A stretch of 64,000 nucleotides of DNA, from the NCBI GenBank assembly GCA_002007465.1, contig LNAC01000375.1, positions 784,831 to 848,830 of the forward strand, read 5' to 3'. Shown piece by piece: positions 12,219 through 23,296 of the stretch. This stretch comes from Ailurus styani. Taxonomy: Eukaryota > Chordata > Mammalia > Carnivora > Ailuridae. The notes beneath the pieces are model-generated. The model saw nothing but the letters and a program-made list of their open reading frames with translations. It was not told where the DNA came from and did not search any database. A program made the translations under genes and the position numbers. The first letter of the stretch is position 1. The number at the start of each line of letters is the position of its first letter.

Positions 12219-12418
12219 GGGGCGCCTGGGTGGCTCAGTAAGTTAAGAGTCTGCCTTCAGCTCAGGTCATGATCCCAAGGTCCTAGATGCAGCCCTATGT
12301 TTGGCTTCCTGCTCGGTGGGGTGTCGGCTTCTCCCTCTCCCTTTGCCCCTCCCCACAGCTCGTGCTCTCTCTCTCTGTTCTCTCTCTCTCAAACAAATAA
12401 ATAAAAACTTTAAAAAAA
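12219..12418 (+). mobile_element. CAN SINE, full length, inside L2
   Basis: GGGCGCCTGGGTGGCTCAGT head and AAACAAATAAATAAAAACTT tail. A perfect 11-bp target duplication GTCAATATTTG is at 12208-12218 and 12419-12429. Confidence 0.95.
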
Positions 12419-13192
12419 GTCAATATTTGATGTATCATTACTATTAGACCAAGTTGACTCCCTTCACCTGGCTGTCCTGATTTTGTTTAACTTTACTGGG
12501 AAATCTTTTTAAATTACTCTTTTACTTCCTTTCTTTACTGGGAAATCTTTTTAAATTACTCTTTTGCCAGTTATACTCATTTTCCCCAAAGTTTTGTCTT
12601 TGGAATGTGCATGCATTTGTTTATATGATGTTTGTTTCTTGGTCTATACTTTCTCTCTTTGCAAACTTTTCTGGGTTTATGGCTCTCCATTTTTTATTAC
12701 TATTGTCTCACCTCCAGGCTCAGATACCCGACTGCTTCCTACTACTATTCCCTAATCTTAAAAGAAGTGTCAAACTTACATGTCCCAAACAGAACTACCT
12801 GTGCATCCTTCTATCCTGCTTTTCTCAAGTCTTCCCTTTCTAGTAAACTACAAGTCCATTTTTTTATAAATCTGTTTTTGCCAAAGGTCTTGCTATCACA
12901 AGTGATTTTTCTCTCTGTCATGTTTGTCATCCAGGCAATTGTAGTTATGGATCTGGTAAATATTTCCACTGCTACTGATCTGGCCCAAGTCACTGTCATC
13001 TTTCAACTAGATTATTGTTATAGGCTCCTCATGGTTTTTCTAATGTTTCTTGTTTTGCTGCCCTATATTTTATTCTTAGAAAAGTAGCCAGAATGATCCA
13101 TTAAACACCTTAAGTGCTATAGGTAGGTGCTATATAAATCTATAACTTTAAAATATATAAGCCTCTACACCAAAAGAAAACATCTATTTGTG

Positions 13193-13265
13193 CAATAATT
13201 GAATGTAGATACATATATAAATATAAACATATATATGCACACACATATATATACACATATATACA
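13193..13265. repeat. TA/CA-rich low-complexity tract
   Basis: Alternating ACATATATA, ATATGCACACACATATATA and ACACATATATAC runs interrupt the L2 remnant, probably as an expanded microsatellite. Confidence 0.7.
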
Positions 13266-13835
13266 ACTTAAAAGTAACTTAATTCAGATTATGTCAGTTC
13301 AGTGTCCAGAGTGCTTAATGGCTCCACATGTCTTTCTACTCTGAAGCCATTCCAACAACTTTAAAGATCCCCCTCCATGAAAACCATCCCCTTTATCCTT
13401 AGCCCATTTCTTTCCTATTTCCTCCCATCTCTTACCATTCTCCACCTCATTTACAAATATATAGTCACATCATCCTCTTTGTCACCTGGACCATGCCAGG
13501 AATGCTCCTAACTCAGGACTTTTACACTGTGATTCCTACTTTCTGAAACATTCTTTCCCCAGGTATCACCATGGTCCACTGTCTCACTTCTTGTAGGTCC
13601 TAGCTCAAATGCTTAAACATGGCCTTTCCTGACTACTTTAAATTGAAAAATGCATACTTCTTCCCCATCACTCATTTTCTTCTTCCTCTTTTGTTTTTTC
13701 TCATAGTTCTTTGTGCCATCTCCACTACTTTATGGTCTACTGATTTTCTTACTCATTTTCTGTCTCCATAATGGGAACTTCAGATGTCTTAATTATTTTA
13801 TTTTCTAGTATATCCCAGAACCTAGGAGAAGCCCG

Positions 13836-14159
13836 CTTTCTCTGTCTTTCCTTCCTTCCCTCTTTCCTTTCTTCCTTCCTTCCTTTCTTTCTCTCTCCCT
13901 TTCTTTCTTTCTCTCTCCCTTTCCTTCTTTCTTTCTCTTTCTCTCTTTCTTTCTCCTTTTTCTTCATTCATTCATTCATTCATTTATTGTAGAGGGAAAG
14001 AGAGAGAAAGCGCCAGCAGGAGGAGGGGCAGAAGAAGAGAGAGAGATGCCTAGCTAAGCATAGAGCACAATGTAGGGCTCAATCTCGTGACTCTGAGATC
14101 ACAACTTGAGCTGAAACCAAGAGTTGGTTGTTTGACCAACCAAGCCATCCAAACACCCC
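13836..14159 (-). mobile_element. Older CAN SINE, minus strand, with expanded polypyrimidine tail
   Basis: The SINE body and head occupy about 13985-14159 in reverse (CTCAATCTCGTGACTCTGAG, then ACCAACCAAGCCATCC). The tail side has grown into a CTTTC/CTTCC tract (13836-13962) followed by (ATTC)n (13963-13984). On the SINE sense strand this is a GAAA-type tail expansion. Both strands are open across it (72-73 codons), a by-product of the repeat and not coding. Confidence 0.85.
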
Positions 14160-14334
14160 TATAAAAGAAGCTTCCTACATAGATGTTTATGGTAGACACT
14201 CAATTATATTTAATTAATACACAAATAGAAAAGGATCTACTTTTTAAATGATTAAATAAATTATATTTTAATTTTTAATATTTAAATATTCTCTATAAAA
14301 TTTTAGAACTTTTATTAACATAAAAATCAATACA

Positions 14335-14407
14335 GTACACATCAAGTCACTATGCTGTACACCTGCAACTAATGTAATGTTGTGTATAAATCATATTTCA
14401 ATGGCAA
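14335..14407 (+). mobile_element. Short L1 3'-terminal fragment
   Basis: ATCAAGTCACTATGCTGTACACC followed by AACTAATGTAATGTTGTGT matches the last bases of the old L1 3' UTR (compare 18160-18220). Possible target copies ATCAATACAGTAC and ATCAATATTGCAC are decayed. Confidence 0.6.
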
Positions 14408-16049
14408 AAATATCAATATTGCACAGGTAAGAGTAAATGTTAGTGTGAGAATGTATAAAAGTGAGTTTTCTTGATGTCGTGTAAATTCCATTGGAGCTAA
14501 GGAGTCATCTCTTTTATAACAATATATTTCCTATTTAATGAGTATAATATTTTTAACTGATTTAATAACTCATGGGCAAATTTTTTAGGCTCTATGATTG
14601 CTGAGGATAACATATTGAACAGTGTATACATGGTTGAAGCCTGTAGAGATTTACATCTAGTGATCTATGTCTAGTTCTAATAGAAATCATAATCTATTTC
14701 AAAATGTCTTTATGTCCCCATGTATAAAATACTTTTCATAAGATAAAAAAATGAGAATACATACAAGGTAGAGTTTTTAAAAACATAATGTATGTACTTT
14801 ATCCAAGTTGGGGCAAATAGAACTGATCTAAACCACAACTGTGAAACCAGGTCATAGGAAGCTGGATAAACTTTCTTATTTGCCTTATCAACAAGTCATA
14901 TGAACATATAAATCAAAAATGGTAAAGGAATAATTCACAATAGATAAAATCAAGTGATGCCCCATAAAGGTATAAAAATGTGGTATCAGTCTTCTTATTT
15001 TAAGGAGTCATGACTCTTGATTCCTGCATTTTACTAATTTGATGACTGGGAAGCAGTTATCATCTGGCCAAAAGGCTAATTTAATCATTTGGATAAGAAT
15101 GTCCCCATGGTGAAGTTATTTCAATATTGGCACATTTTTAGTTCTCTGCTCATAATTAATCTTATGCATACCATTTTTACATAATACAAATCTATTTCTT
15201 GCTTCTAGTAATTACATATCTAATTTACTGTGGAAAAAGCACCCAATATTGCATCTGCTAAAGTAACTAAAAAGCACAACTGAAAACATCATCCGCTAAT
15301 GATTTTTATCACTTAGCTTTACTTTGTTAACTTTTGGAACTTTGCAAAATACAGTTGCTCTTGGCCAGAGCTCTGAATTACAACTTTGATTTGGAAGAGA
15401 AATTATGTCTTGGCATAAAACAATACTTTATTTTAAACATAAGTTTCTTGTTGATGGTTATGTAAAGAAAGCAATCCAAAAACCACCACTGATAGAAAAC
15501 ATTATACTTAAATAAAGCTGATTTTCTTTTTTTTTAGCTGAAGCCCAAGGGATGAATGTGAAGCAGTAGAAAATATTTTGAACAGCAGTGCAGTTGTAAA
15601 ATATGCTTGAAGAAGTGCTTACTTCATTAAAGTTGTTCTCTCCTTTAGTTGTAAACCACCCTGCTCAATGGGAAATATCTTGAGCATAATGCTGACTTCT
15701 GGTCATGTTAGCATGAGACTCAAAGGTTTGCTTTGTGAAATTAAGGGGTCACTGGCAAACTCATAGGGACTCATGGACAAGTAACACCTAAATCACTTTA
15801 ATAAAAATACTTGTTTTGCACAATATTTTCAACTTTTCAGAGAATTTATATATCAACTACTTCATTTGGCTTTCTTAATTCTAATATATCATCAAATAAA
15901 ATAATCAAGAAAGGAACTCAGTTTCCTAAAAAAACCTGCCCCCTAAAAACCAGTAGGTAATTTGATATATATTAAATTCTACTAATCAGTATAATTTTTT
16001 GGCATTATCACCAATCTCAGATGTGGAATAAAATAAAGACTTATTTGTC
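14408..16049. other. Unique AT-rich non-coding DNA
   Basis: About 1.6 kb with no recognisable repeat, exon or RNA gene and no open frame above about 60 codons. Confidence 0.5.
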
Positions 16050-16060
16050 CTGTAGATTTT

Positions 16061-16617
16061 TTAAAGTTCAATTAGCTAATGTATAGCACATCATTAAATT
16101 TTTTCACATTTTAAACAAACATATTTTTTTTAATTTTTTATTATGTTCAGTTAGTCAACATTAGTTCATCATTAGTTTCTGATGTAGTGTTCTATGATTC
16201 ATTAGTGCTTATCATATCACGTGTCCTCCTTAGTACCCATCACACAGTTACCCCCCCACCGCCCCTCCCTTCTGCAGCCCTCAGTTTGTTTCCTGAGTCC
16301 ATTGTTTCGCATGGTTTGTCTCCCTCTTTGATTTCTTCCCATTGAGTTTTCCCTCCCTCTCCCTATGATCTTCTGTGCTATTCCTTATAGTCCACATACG
16401 AGTGAAATCATATGATAATTGTCTTTTGCTGCTTATTTCAGTTAGCATAATACCCTCTAGTTCCATCCATGTCGATGGAAATGGCATGCATTCATCCTTT
16501 CTGATAGCTGAGTAATATTCTATTGTATATATGAACCATATCTTCTTTATCCATTCATCTGTTGGAGGACACCTTGGCTCCTTCCACAGCTTGGCTATTG
16601 TAAACATTGCTGCTATT
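16061..16617 (-). mobile_element. L1 3' end, minus strand, with doubled 3' terminus
   Basis: From right to left it reads the end of ORF2, the carnivoran L1 3' UTR, an A-rich stretch (16124-16143 reversed), then a further 60-odd bases that again resemble an L1 3' terminus (ATTAGCTAATTGAAC reversed at about 16066-16080). A perfect 11-bp target duplication CTGTAGATTTT at 16050-16060 and 16618-16628 encloses both parts, so they arrived together. This suggests read-through of the first polyadenylation site (3' transduction) or a tandem-end L1 variant. Confidence 0.85.
16281..16607 (-). pseudogene. L1 ORF2 C-terminal fragment
   Basis: The 108-codon minus-strand frame begins in the well-known L1 ORF2 C-terminal block (AKLWKEPRCPPTDEWIKK, then YYSAIRKDE) and continues past the usual end into 3' UTR sequence. 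The reverse transcriptase and endonuclease domains are absent because the element is 5'-truncated, so no product would be functional. Confidence 0.9.
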
Positions 16618-16628
16618 CTGTAGATTTT

Positions 16629-17324
16629 GAGAAGTACAAACTAATGTTTGTTTTATTTCTCTCTATAGAATCAAAAATCTAAATACAATTTTTTAATTTA
16701 GTTTGTTTCCTTTTTCCTTCTTAGCTGTAATATCTCCCTCCCTATTAATATCCTGAGTTAGTTTTTAACGTGGCTACTTGATTTCCAGTTATTCCTATCA
16801 CTTTTTGAGGTTTTCTTCCCAAGATATTATTGTTAATAGATGATGATATCTCACCAGGCAGAAGAGAATTTTCCTTGGTAAGAGGTATTCTGCAATTCCT
16901 TACTGGAATACCTAGTAAAAATCCCAAGGTCCATGTGTACTATTAATGGTCCTGACATCATATTTCATCAAGAAATATTTATCTTCCTCCAAGGTTTACT
17001 ACTCATGATTTCTTAATCCCAGGGCAGAAAACTATTTCTTCATGTGTGAAAACATTTATTTTCCCATTTTTTCTTGACTTAAATAAATGGTAGTGATTTT
17101 TCAACCTTAGACAATCAGCAAGGCATTTATTTTAACTTTTGATTCATCAGATTTCATATGAGATAGCAGGGATTTATCAGAAGTTCAATAAACATTTTCC
17201 ATTGATCTTATTTCCCAGCTACTTCTTTAGTTTGAATTTTTACCTCTGGCTTAGCAAATTCTTCTCAAATTTTTCCTGATTTTACTTTTTGGTAGCAGGT
17301 TTTATGAAAGTTTAAATTTCATTG
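16629..17324. other. Unique non-coding spacer between two L1 insertions
   Basis: About 0.7 kb of AT-rich DNA between oppositely oriented L1 3' halves. No family is recognised. Confidence 0.5.
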
Positions 17325-17340
17325 AAAGTGTGGAGTTTTA

Positions 17341-18248
17341 TTCAACACCCAAAAAACAAATAATCCAGTTTAAAAATGGGCAGAAGACATGAACAGACAT
17401 TTCTCCAAAGAAGACATGGAGCTGGGCAACAGACACGTGAAAAGATGCTCATCATCACTTATTGCCAGGGAAATGTAAATCAAAACTACAATGAGATATC
17501 ACCTCATACCTGTCAGAATGGCTAAAATCAATAAAACAAGAAACAAAAGCTGTTGGCAAGGATGGGGAGAAAAAGAAACACCGGTGCACTGTCATTGGGA
17601 ATGCAAACTGGTGCAGCCACTGTGCAAAACACTACGGAGGTTTCTCAAAATGTTAAAAATAGAACCGCTTTATGATTCACCAATTGCTCTACTGGGTATT
17701 TACCCAAAGAACACAAGAGCATTAATTCAAAGGGATACATGCACCCCTATGTTTATAGCAGCATTATTTACAATAACCAACATATGGAAGCAACCCAACT
17801 GTCCATTGACTGATGAATGGATAAAGAGGAAGGGGTATATAGACACAATGGAATGTTGTTCAGCCCTAAAAAATAATGAAACCTTGCCATTTGCAAGGAC
17901 ATGGATGAAGTTAGAAAGCATTATGCTAAACAAAGTAAGTCAGTCAAAGAAAGACAAATAGCATGATTTCACATATGTGGAATTTAAGAATCAAAACAAA
18001 GGGGAAAAACAAGAGAGAAAGATAAAGAAACAGACTCTTAATTATAAAGAACAAACTGATGGTTATCAGAGGTGAGGAGGAGGAGATGGGTGAAATAGAG
18101 ATGGGGATTAAGGAGGGCACTTGTGATGAGCAGTGCGCATTGTATGGAAGTGTTGAATCACTATATTGTACACCCGAAACTAATATAACACTGTATGTTA
18201 ACTAACTGGAATTAAAATAAAAACTTAAAAAAATCAAATCAAATTTAA
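17341..18248 (+). mobile_element. 5'-truncated L1, plus strand
   Basis: Carries the late ORF2 coding region, the 3' UTR (CTATATTGTACACCCGAAAC near 18164) and an A-rich tail. The target copies at 17325-17340 (AAAGTGTGGAGTTTTA) and 18249-18264 (AAAGTATGGAATTTTA) are 16 bp with two transitions, which dates the insertion as moderately old. Length 908 bp. Confidence 0.95.
17491..17961 (+). pseudogene. L1 ORF2 C-terminal fragment, frame intact
   Basis: A 156-codon open frame covers the ORF2 C-terminal region: a Trp-rich stretch near residues 22-45 (WGEKETPVHCHWECKL), the LLGIYPKNTRALIQRDTCTP block around residues 68-87, and the TDEWIKRKGYIDTMECCSALKN block around residues 117-138. It ends at the normal ORF2 stop. 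The Met is internal to ORF2, not a real start. Without endonuclease and reverse transcriptase it is inactive. Confidence 0.93.
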
Positions 18249-18264
18249 AAAGTATGGAATTTTA

Positions 18265-20062
18265 AATGAATTATAGTTTGGGATAGGATGGTAGATCTTC
18301 ATGTCACATACCTGATATTTTAAGCCTAAAGTCAAGCTAATGGATCATCTTTATTTCTGGTTTCAAGTGAGGGGGTTAGCAGCAGAGACTAAAATGTCAC
18401 ACAAAAACCATTATATTCTTTATATTGTTATTTGTTGTTTGAAAAGTTTGCATGTAAAGTAAAAGGAAACTTTTAAAAGTGGATATTTTTAAAATCCATG
18501 TGGAAATTCATTCCACAGAGTGGTTAAATCTTTGTCTTGATACTTGATTTCTTTGTAAACCTCACCCAAAACTATGTTACAAGTAGGTGCTTATGGTTTC
18601 ACAAAGGCATTTTGTCATTTGCAGATAGACATTTTGTAGGAGGAATCAAGACAATCACTTTGAAAATTAATTAAGTTCTCTTGGATCATGTATCACCTTC
18701 TGAATTATAGTCTATTATTTTCTCATGAAGGGAAATCTTATCCTATAATCCAATGGTATAAGACTGAAAAGTCACAAGTCCTAGGTTTTTATATTTCTTC
18801 CACTGTGAAAAGAATGTGAACTAATTTAATAAATACAAATGTTCTAAGCAGCATATATTCTATGTATAAAAGTAATCACTTTATAATTATAAAAAAGCTA
18901 TTTAAACTTTTTGTTCACATCTTCATTCCTACACTTCAAATATGAGTATAATGTATTTTTATTAATTCAGATGAACTCATAAGCATATCATCCCTATTAA
19001 GCAGAGTTATATAAAGACTTATAATACAAAAAATTCCCTAGCAACATATTGGATTATTTTAAAGTACCCTGCCCTTTTAAAAACCCCAATTATTAAAATG
19101 TCAGACATCTTTATTTACTTCAATTAAAAAAAAGTATACTAATGTTAAGATTTCAGAATTATATATATGCTTGACTACTTCTACTAAAACAAAAAACAGT
19201 CCTCTTGATATTTTATAATTATTAGTAACATTATAAAAGAGCATGTTATAAATTCTTAAGCAGTTGGTTACTGTTTTAACTTTACATTTCATAATTTTGC
19301 AATATTTCACATAACTTTATTAAAGCATAGCACCTAAATTAAATACATGCATTTACCTGCTTCCATTAAAGTTAAAACAAATACATAATTAATGTGTTGA
19401 TATTAAAATAAGGACAGTGGTCAGAGTTTACATTGTTCCAATCATGTTTACTATCAGTTAATGTTACAGACCATAAATACTTTAAAAATTATATTCACCT
19501 AATTTTCTTGTTCTTCTTGCGTAACTTGTAATTATCAATTAGAAAATAATTATAGATCCTTATAATACATTTATTTCCTTTATTAAATTCATATGATAAA
19601 TTTAAATGACAATCTTATTATCAAGCACTGCAACAATGCTGCTCAGTTTCACCAAGCATTTAAAAAAATTTTTAGCCATATGTTAAATGATTTACCTACC
19701 AAGTTTAATTAAGCTGACATGAAAAGGAAGTCAGGCTAGTCATAAAACTTCTCTCATAATAGAACTTGAAATACTTGTTTCTTGCTAATAGTGAATCTCT
19801 GAAAGAATTTTTTTCCCCCTACCATACAAATGCCTCTTATGAAAATACTAAAGTATACTTCTCTGGTATATATATAAAATTTGTTTAAGGTTTGGACAAA
19901 AACTAAATTGTCCCTGGAATTTAAATACGTGACTGTATGACATTGGCCTTATGCTTGACTTTAAGACAGTGACTGGTGTTTTAATGCTGTTTGCTTAGCA
20001 AGGAGGGTGAGCAACTAAATGCTCATCCTTTTCATTAGTTGCTCCTGGCTCCTCCTTGAGTC
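18265..20062. other. Unique AT-rich non-coding DNA
   Basis: About 1.8 kb, very AT-rich, without recognisable repeat or coding content. It lies in an 8-kb stretch (14.2-22.2 kb) with no SINE at all, unusual for this window. Confidence 0.5.
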
Positions 20063-20127
20063 AACATACGCTTTCAATGTACGATTTCAGTGTACGATTT
20101 CAATGTATGATTTCATTGTACGCTTTC
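20063..20127. repeat. 13-bp minisatellite, five units, CpG-bearing
   Basis: Five consecutive 13-base units: AACATACGCTTTC, AATGTACGATTTC, AGTGTACGATTTC, AATGTATGATTTC, ATTGTACGCTTTC. Four of five keep a CpG at the same position in otherwise CpG-poor DNA; the fifth shows the expected TG decay product. Confidence 0.9.
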
Positions 20128-21288
20128 TGCTTCTGCATCAGCAGAGGCCTCTCCATTTATCATTTGGTTAAATTCCAATTCTCCTGAAACCTTATGTTGA
20201 TAACATTAATTTCAAATTCAGTTAGCAGATTTCCTTTTGAAATGGCCAGCTCCAATCTGTGACATGTTGTATCTTTAATCTACCTGTCAACATAGAATGC
20301 TCAGTGATAAATCACTGGTCTATTTCTAGTCTAGTCTATTTCACTGCCATATCATATTTTCAATTGCTTGGCTTCAAAATGGTAGCTTATTGTGCTCTTC
20401 TTCACAAGGTGTATATTATAAACTTGGGTGTATATTATAAACTTTCTGGGTAATTCTGCTCTGGTCATTCATTGGCTTGTGTCCACTAAAACAACGTGAA
20501 CTATACAATTTGATAGTTTGAGAGTCAGATTAATTTATGTGGTTTATAACAACTGGATCTTGGCACTCATTCTATTTTCTAATGATGATTTTGAACTTTG
20601 TTGAAAGCATTGTTGTCTTTTTTGTTTCTTGGTTGTGGCAAAAAAGTAATTTCAGAATAAGCTGACAATGAATTCACTGGGGACCAGAGTCAGCCCTGGT
20701 TACAAGTTCTGTTGAAGGATATGTGCATTTACACATAAGTGGGTACAAGTGTTACTTTAATTTAAAGTTTTACTTTTCAGTGTCTCATTATTTAATCTAG
20801 TTTATGTAGCTTATAACTAATAGGGTTTACTTGACATATATGTCATATACAATATGCCACATTTCACCTTTAGATATCCCACCCTATTTTCTCATGGCAT
20901 TAAAATATCTTCAAAAAAATTTTAGGACCTATCAGTTGAGTTTCTTTTAAAAATGAGTTATCGAGTAGAAATTGTTTTAAGAGACTATCAAACAAGTTCT
21001 AATTTACAACAAATATAACCATACAGATGCATGGGATGAAGTAAAAAGAACTGGTATTTCAAAGGATCTCATTTATTGTCTTTCAAGATACATACTAATG
21101 CTATACTGCTTTACTCAAGTATTTATATCATACACACCAATGTTTTAATTTTAGTCACAGTGGTTTATAACAAAGTGCATGTGTGAAAATTAGTCTTTTG
21201 CTTACTGTAGAATCCAATTCAATTTTCTTTATCATCAATGCTATTAATTGATTCAAATAATAGCTAGGGTTGACCTAGACTTTTTGAT
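20128..21288. other. Unique AT-rich non-coding DNA
   Basis: Contains a small 18-bp direct repeat (GGTGTATATTATAAACTT at 20408 and 20427). The 64-codon open frame at 20259-20453 has no recognisable content. Nothing else is identified. Confidence 0.5.
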
Positions 21289-21475
21289 AACACAAACTGA
21301 GGGTTACTGGTTGGGGGGTAGGGATAGGGTGGCTAGGTTAAGGGCATTGGGGAGGGTTTGTATTATGGTGAATACCATGAAATGTGTAAGCCTGATGATT
21401 CATAGACCTGTACCCCTGGGGCAAATAATACATTATATGTTAATAAAAAATAAAATTAAATTAAAATTAAAAAAT
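21289..21475 (+). mobile_element. L1 3'-end insertion, plus strand
   Basis: CAAACTGAGGGTTACTGG, GGGATAGGGTGGCTAGG and ACCTGTACCCCTGGGGCAAA are the carnivoran L1 3' UTR, ending in AATAAAAAATAAAATTAAATT. The 5' side is truncated at the same region as the 61.1-kb copy. No clean target duplication is seen. Confidence 0.88.
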
Positions 21476-21896
21476 ACTGGGAAAAAGAAAAATCTTTGAA
21501 AACTCATTCATTTTTTTTCCTAAAAACAACTGAAGTAAATGAGTTAGTACACATACAATTTCTAAAAGTTTAGCATTTTTCCACATCTTCTGAACTGGTA
21601 AATTTCTGCAGTGAAATTGAGGATTGGTTGATTCCTATCTCTAGCAGCAATACCTAGTTATTCTTAAAGAATGTGAGTAAAAGGTTTGTTTTGACCCTAT
21701 TCAATTATTTCTCTATCACATTCTTTTTGAAAGAGAACAGAAATAACTTCCTGTTTTGCCATAGTTTTAAAATTCACAAGATATTCTGCAGCTATAAAAT
21801 GAATGGTTTGTCTTTCAGTTTACTCAAAATTGTTTAAAATTTGGTGTAAAATGTTTTCACAAACACTTAACTTTGGTGCTAAATATGATCAACACA
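21476..21896. other. Unique AT-rich non-coding DNA
   Basis: No recognisable repeat or gene between the L1 tail and the inverted repeat. Confidence 0.5.
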
Positions 21897-22020
21897 TTAT
21901 TTTCATTTAAAAGATAGCCATAAGTACAAGTGAACATATATATATCCATAAAACCTGTTTTATAAAACGTGATACATACTTATTCCTTTGTACTTATGGT
22001 TATCTTTTAAATGAAAATAA
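21897..22020. repeat. Near-perfect 33-bp inverted repeat with 58-bp spacer
   Basis: The left arm (21897-21929, starting TTATTTTCATTTAAAAGATA) and right arm (21988-22020, starting TTGTACTTATGGTTATCTTT) are reverse complements at 32 of 33 positions. The spacer is AT-rich. No known transposon end is recognised and no target duplication is obvious, so a template-switch event is as likely as a small DNA transposon. Confidence 0.93.
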
Positions 22021-22207
22021 TTTGTTAATTATTATATAAATATATATATTTAAATGACATTTTTAAAAAGGAATATGACCATCAAATATTAGCAATCTAC
22101 TATTTCACATGAACTGTTCTAAGCACTTTACTGCCTAATTCATTTCATATCAAGAGCCACAATAAGTCTGACAATTTCAGAAATTTTCTTTAAGATTATC
22201 TACTCTA

Positions 22208-22382
22208 AGGGGCACCTGAGTAGCTTAGTCAGTTAAGCATCTGCCTTCAGCTCAGGTCATGATCCCAGGGTCCTGGGATTGAGCCCCACATTGGGCTCCT
22301 TGCTTGAGGGGCACCTGCTTCTCCCTCTCCTCCCAGCTCAGTGCTCTCTCTCTCTCTCTAATAAGTAAAATTAAAAAAAAAT
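22208..22382 (+). mobile_element. CAN SINE, older subtype
   Basis: GGGGCACCTGAGTAGCTTAG head, GTCATGATCCCAGGGTCCTG core, shortened body and an irregular AATAAGTAAAATTAAAA tail. Target copies are roughly TCTACTCTA and TCTATTCTA. Confidence 0.88.
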
Positions 22383-22389
22383 TTCTATT

Positions 22390-23291
22390 CTACCTGTCTT
22401 ATATGAAAAATTATTTTGATTATTATTGTTGTGATTTTTGTTAATTTTTCTTTTTTAAGGTGTATAAATGTATGTAAAAATGTGGGATAAAATGAATAAT
22501 TTTAATTATCTTTTCATGTTTAATTAAATTAGCTCCTTAAAGGTTCAAAAGGCATTATTAATATAGCAAAGTTTCCCAGGTTGGTTCAAATCTAAGCATT
22601 TACTTTTTACAATGTTTACAAGAATCAAAGTTCAATTACACAGATTACTCAAAACAAATATTTGAATTATTCTCATTGTACAAAAGGCAAAAGCCAAAAG
22701 TTCAAGTGTAATGAAATGATTATTAAGCAATTTGTTTCTCAAATTCCATAACTACTGCAGCATTCAGATTATTGCATTATATGTTACTCTACTAAATATT
22801 TTCAGTCTTTATAAAATTTAAAATATGTATTTTATAATTTTGCTTATCAAGAAACAACTGTTTGAAGAAAAATATGCCAGAAGCAATAGATGTTACTGTT
22901 ATTAATATAACCAGGACAATAGGCTTATAGATAAATAGTTAAAAAGTTTGACTGAAGGGAAAGGAAAGGATATTATGACAAACAGAAATACTTACCTGTA
23001 GACTAAGCCCAGTGGTAAAGACTAAAACAACTTCTAAAGTATCTCAAGGCCTATTTGTCAGTGATCTCTGTCAGTGAGTGCTTGGGTAAATTACTAACTT
23101 GATACTAATTTCTGGCTATCATGTCTTACTGGGGCCTCATCTCATAGTCCTTGTAGAAGTGATGAGAGGAGTAATGAATGGTGTTGAAGAAAATTAAAGA
23201 GTGATGCAAAGATCCAAATAAATTGGTCAGAAGAAAACCAGTGTTTCATAAGTTAGGAGAGCAGAACTGAGAAACTGGATGTCAAGAACAG
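22390..23291. other. Unique AT-rich non-coding DNA
   Basis: No repeat, exon or RNA gene recognised between the SINE and the MaLR-type LTR. Confidence 0.5.
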
Positions 23292-23296
23292 GTTAG

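Larger units (their letters stand above)
12020..13835 (+). mobile_element. Long L2 remnant, plus strand, reverse transcriptase to 3' part
   Basis: AACAAAATTGCTTGAAAGAG (about 12078), TCAACTAGATTATTGTTATAGGC (about 13004), AGCCAGAATGATCCATTAAA (about 13086) and the 13490-13830 stretch follow the L2 consensus in order: reverse-transcriptase region, C-terminal coding part, 3' region. It is split by the SINE at 12219-12418. A 33-bp segment (CTTTACTGGGAAATC and onward) is tandemly repeated at 12491 and 12533. AT/CA-rich filler lies at 13100-13280. The terminal TGAATGAA tail is lost to the next SINE. Frames such as 12632-13087 (151 codons) overlap it by chance. Confidence 0.75.

Noticed and set aside
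12632..13087. 151-codon plus-strand frame as a possible membrane protein
   Set aside because: It lies entirely within the L2 remnant; the hydrophobicity comes from T-rich DNA.
13836..13984. CRISPR-like or satellite array
   Set aside because: Repeats are short irregular pyrimidine runs without spacers; simple-sequence expansion of a SINE tail.
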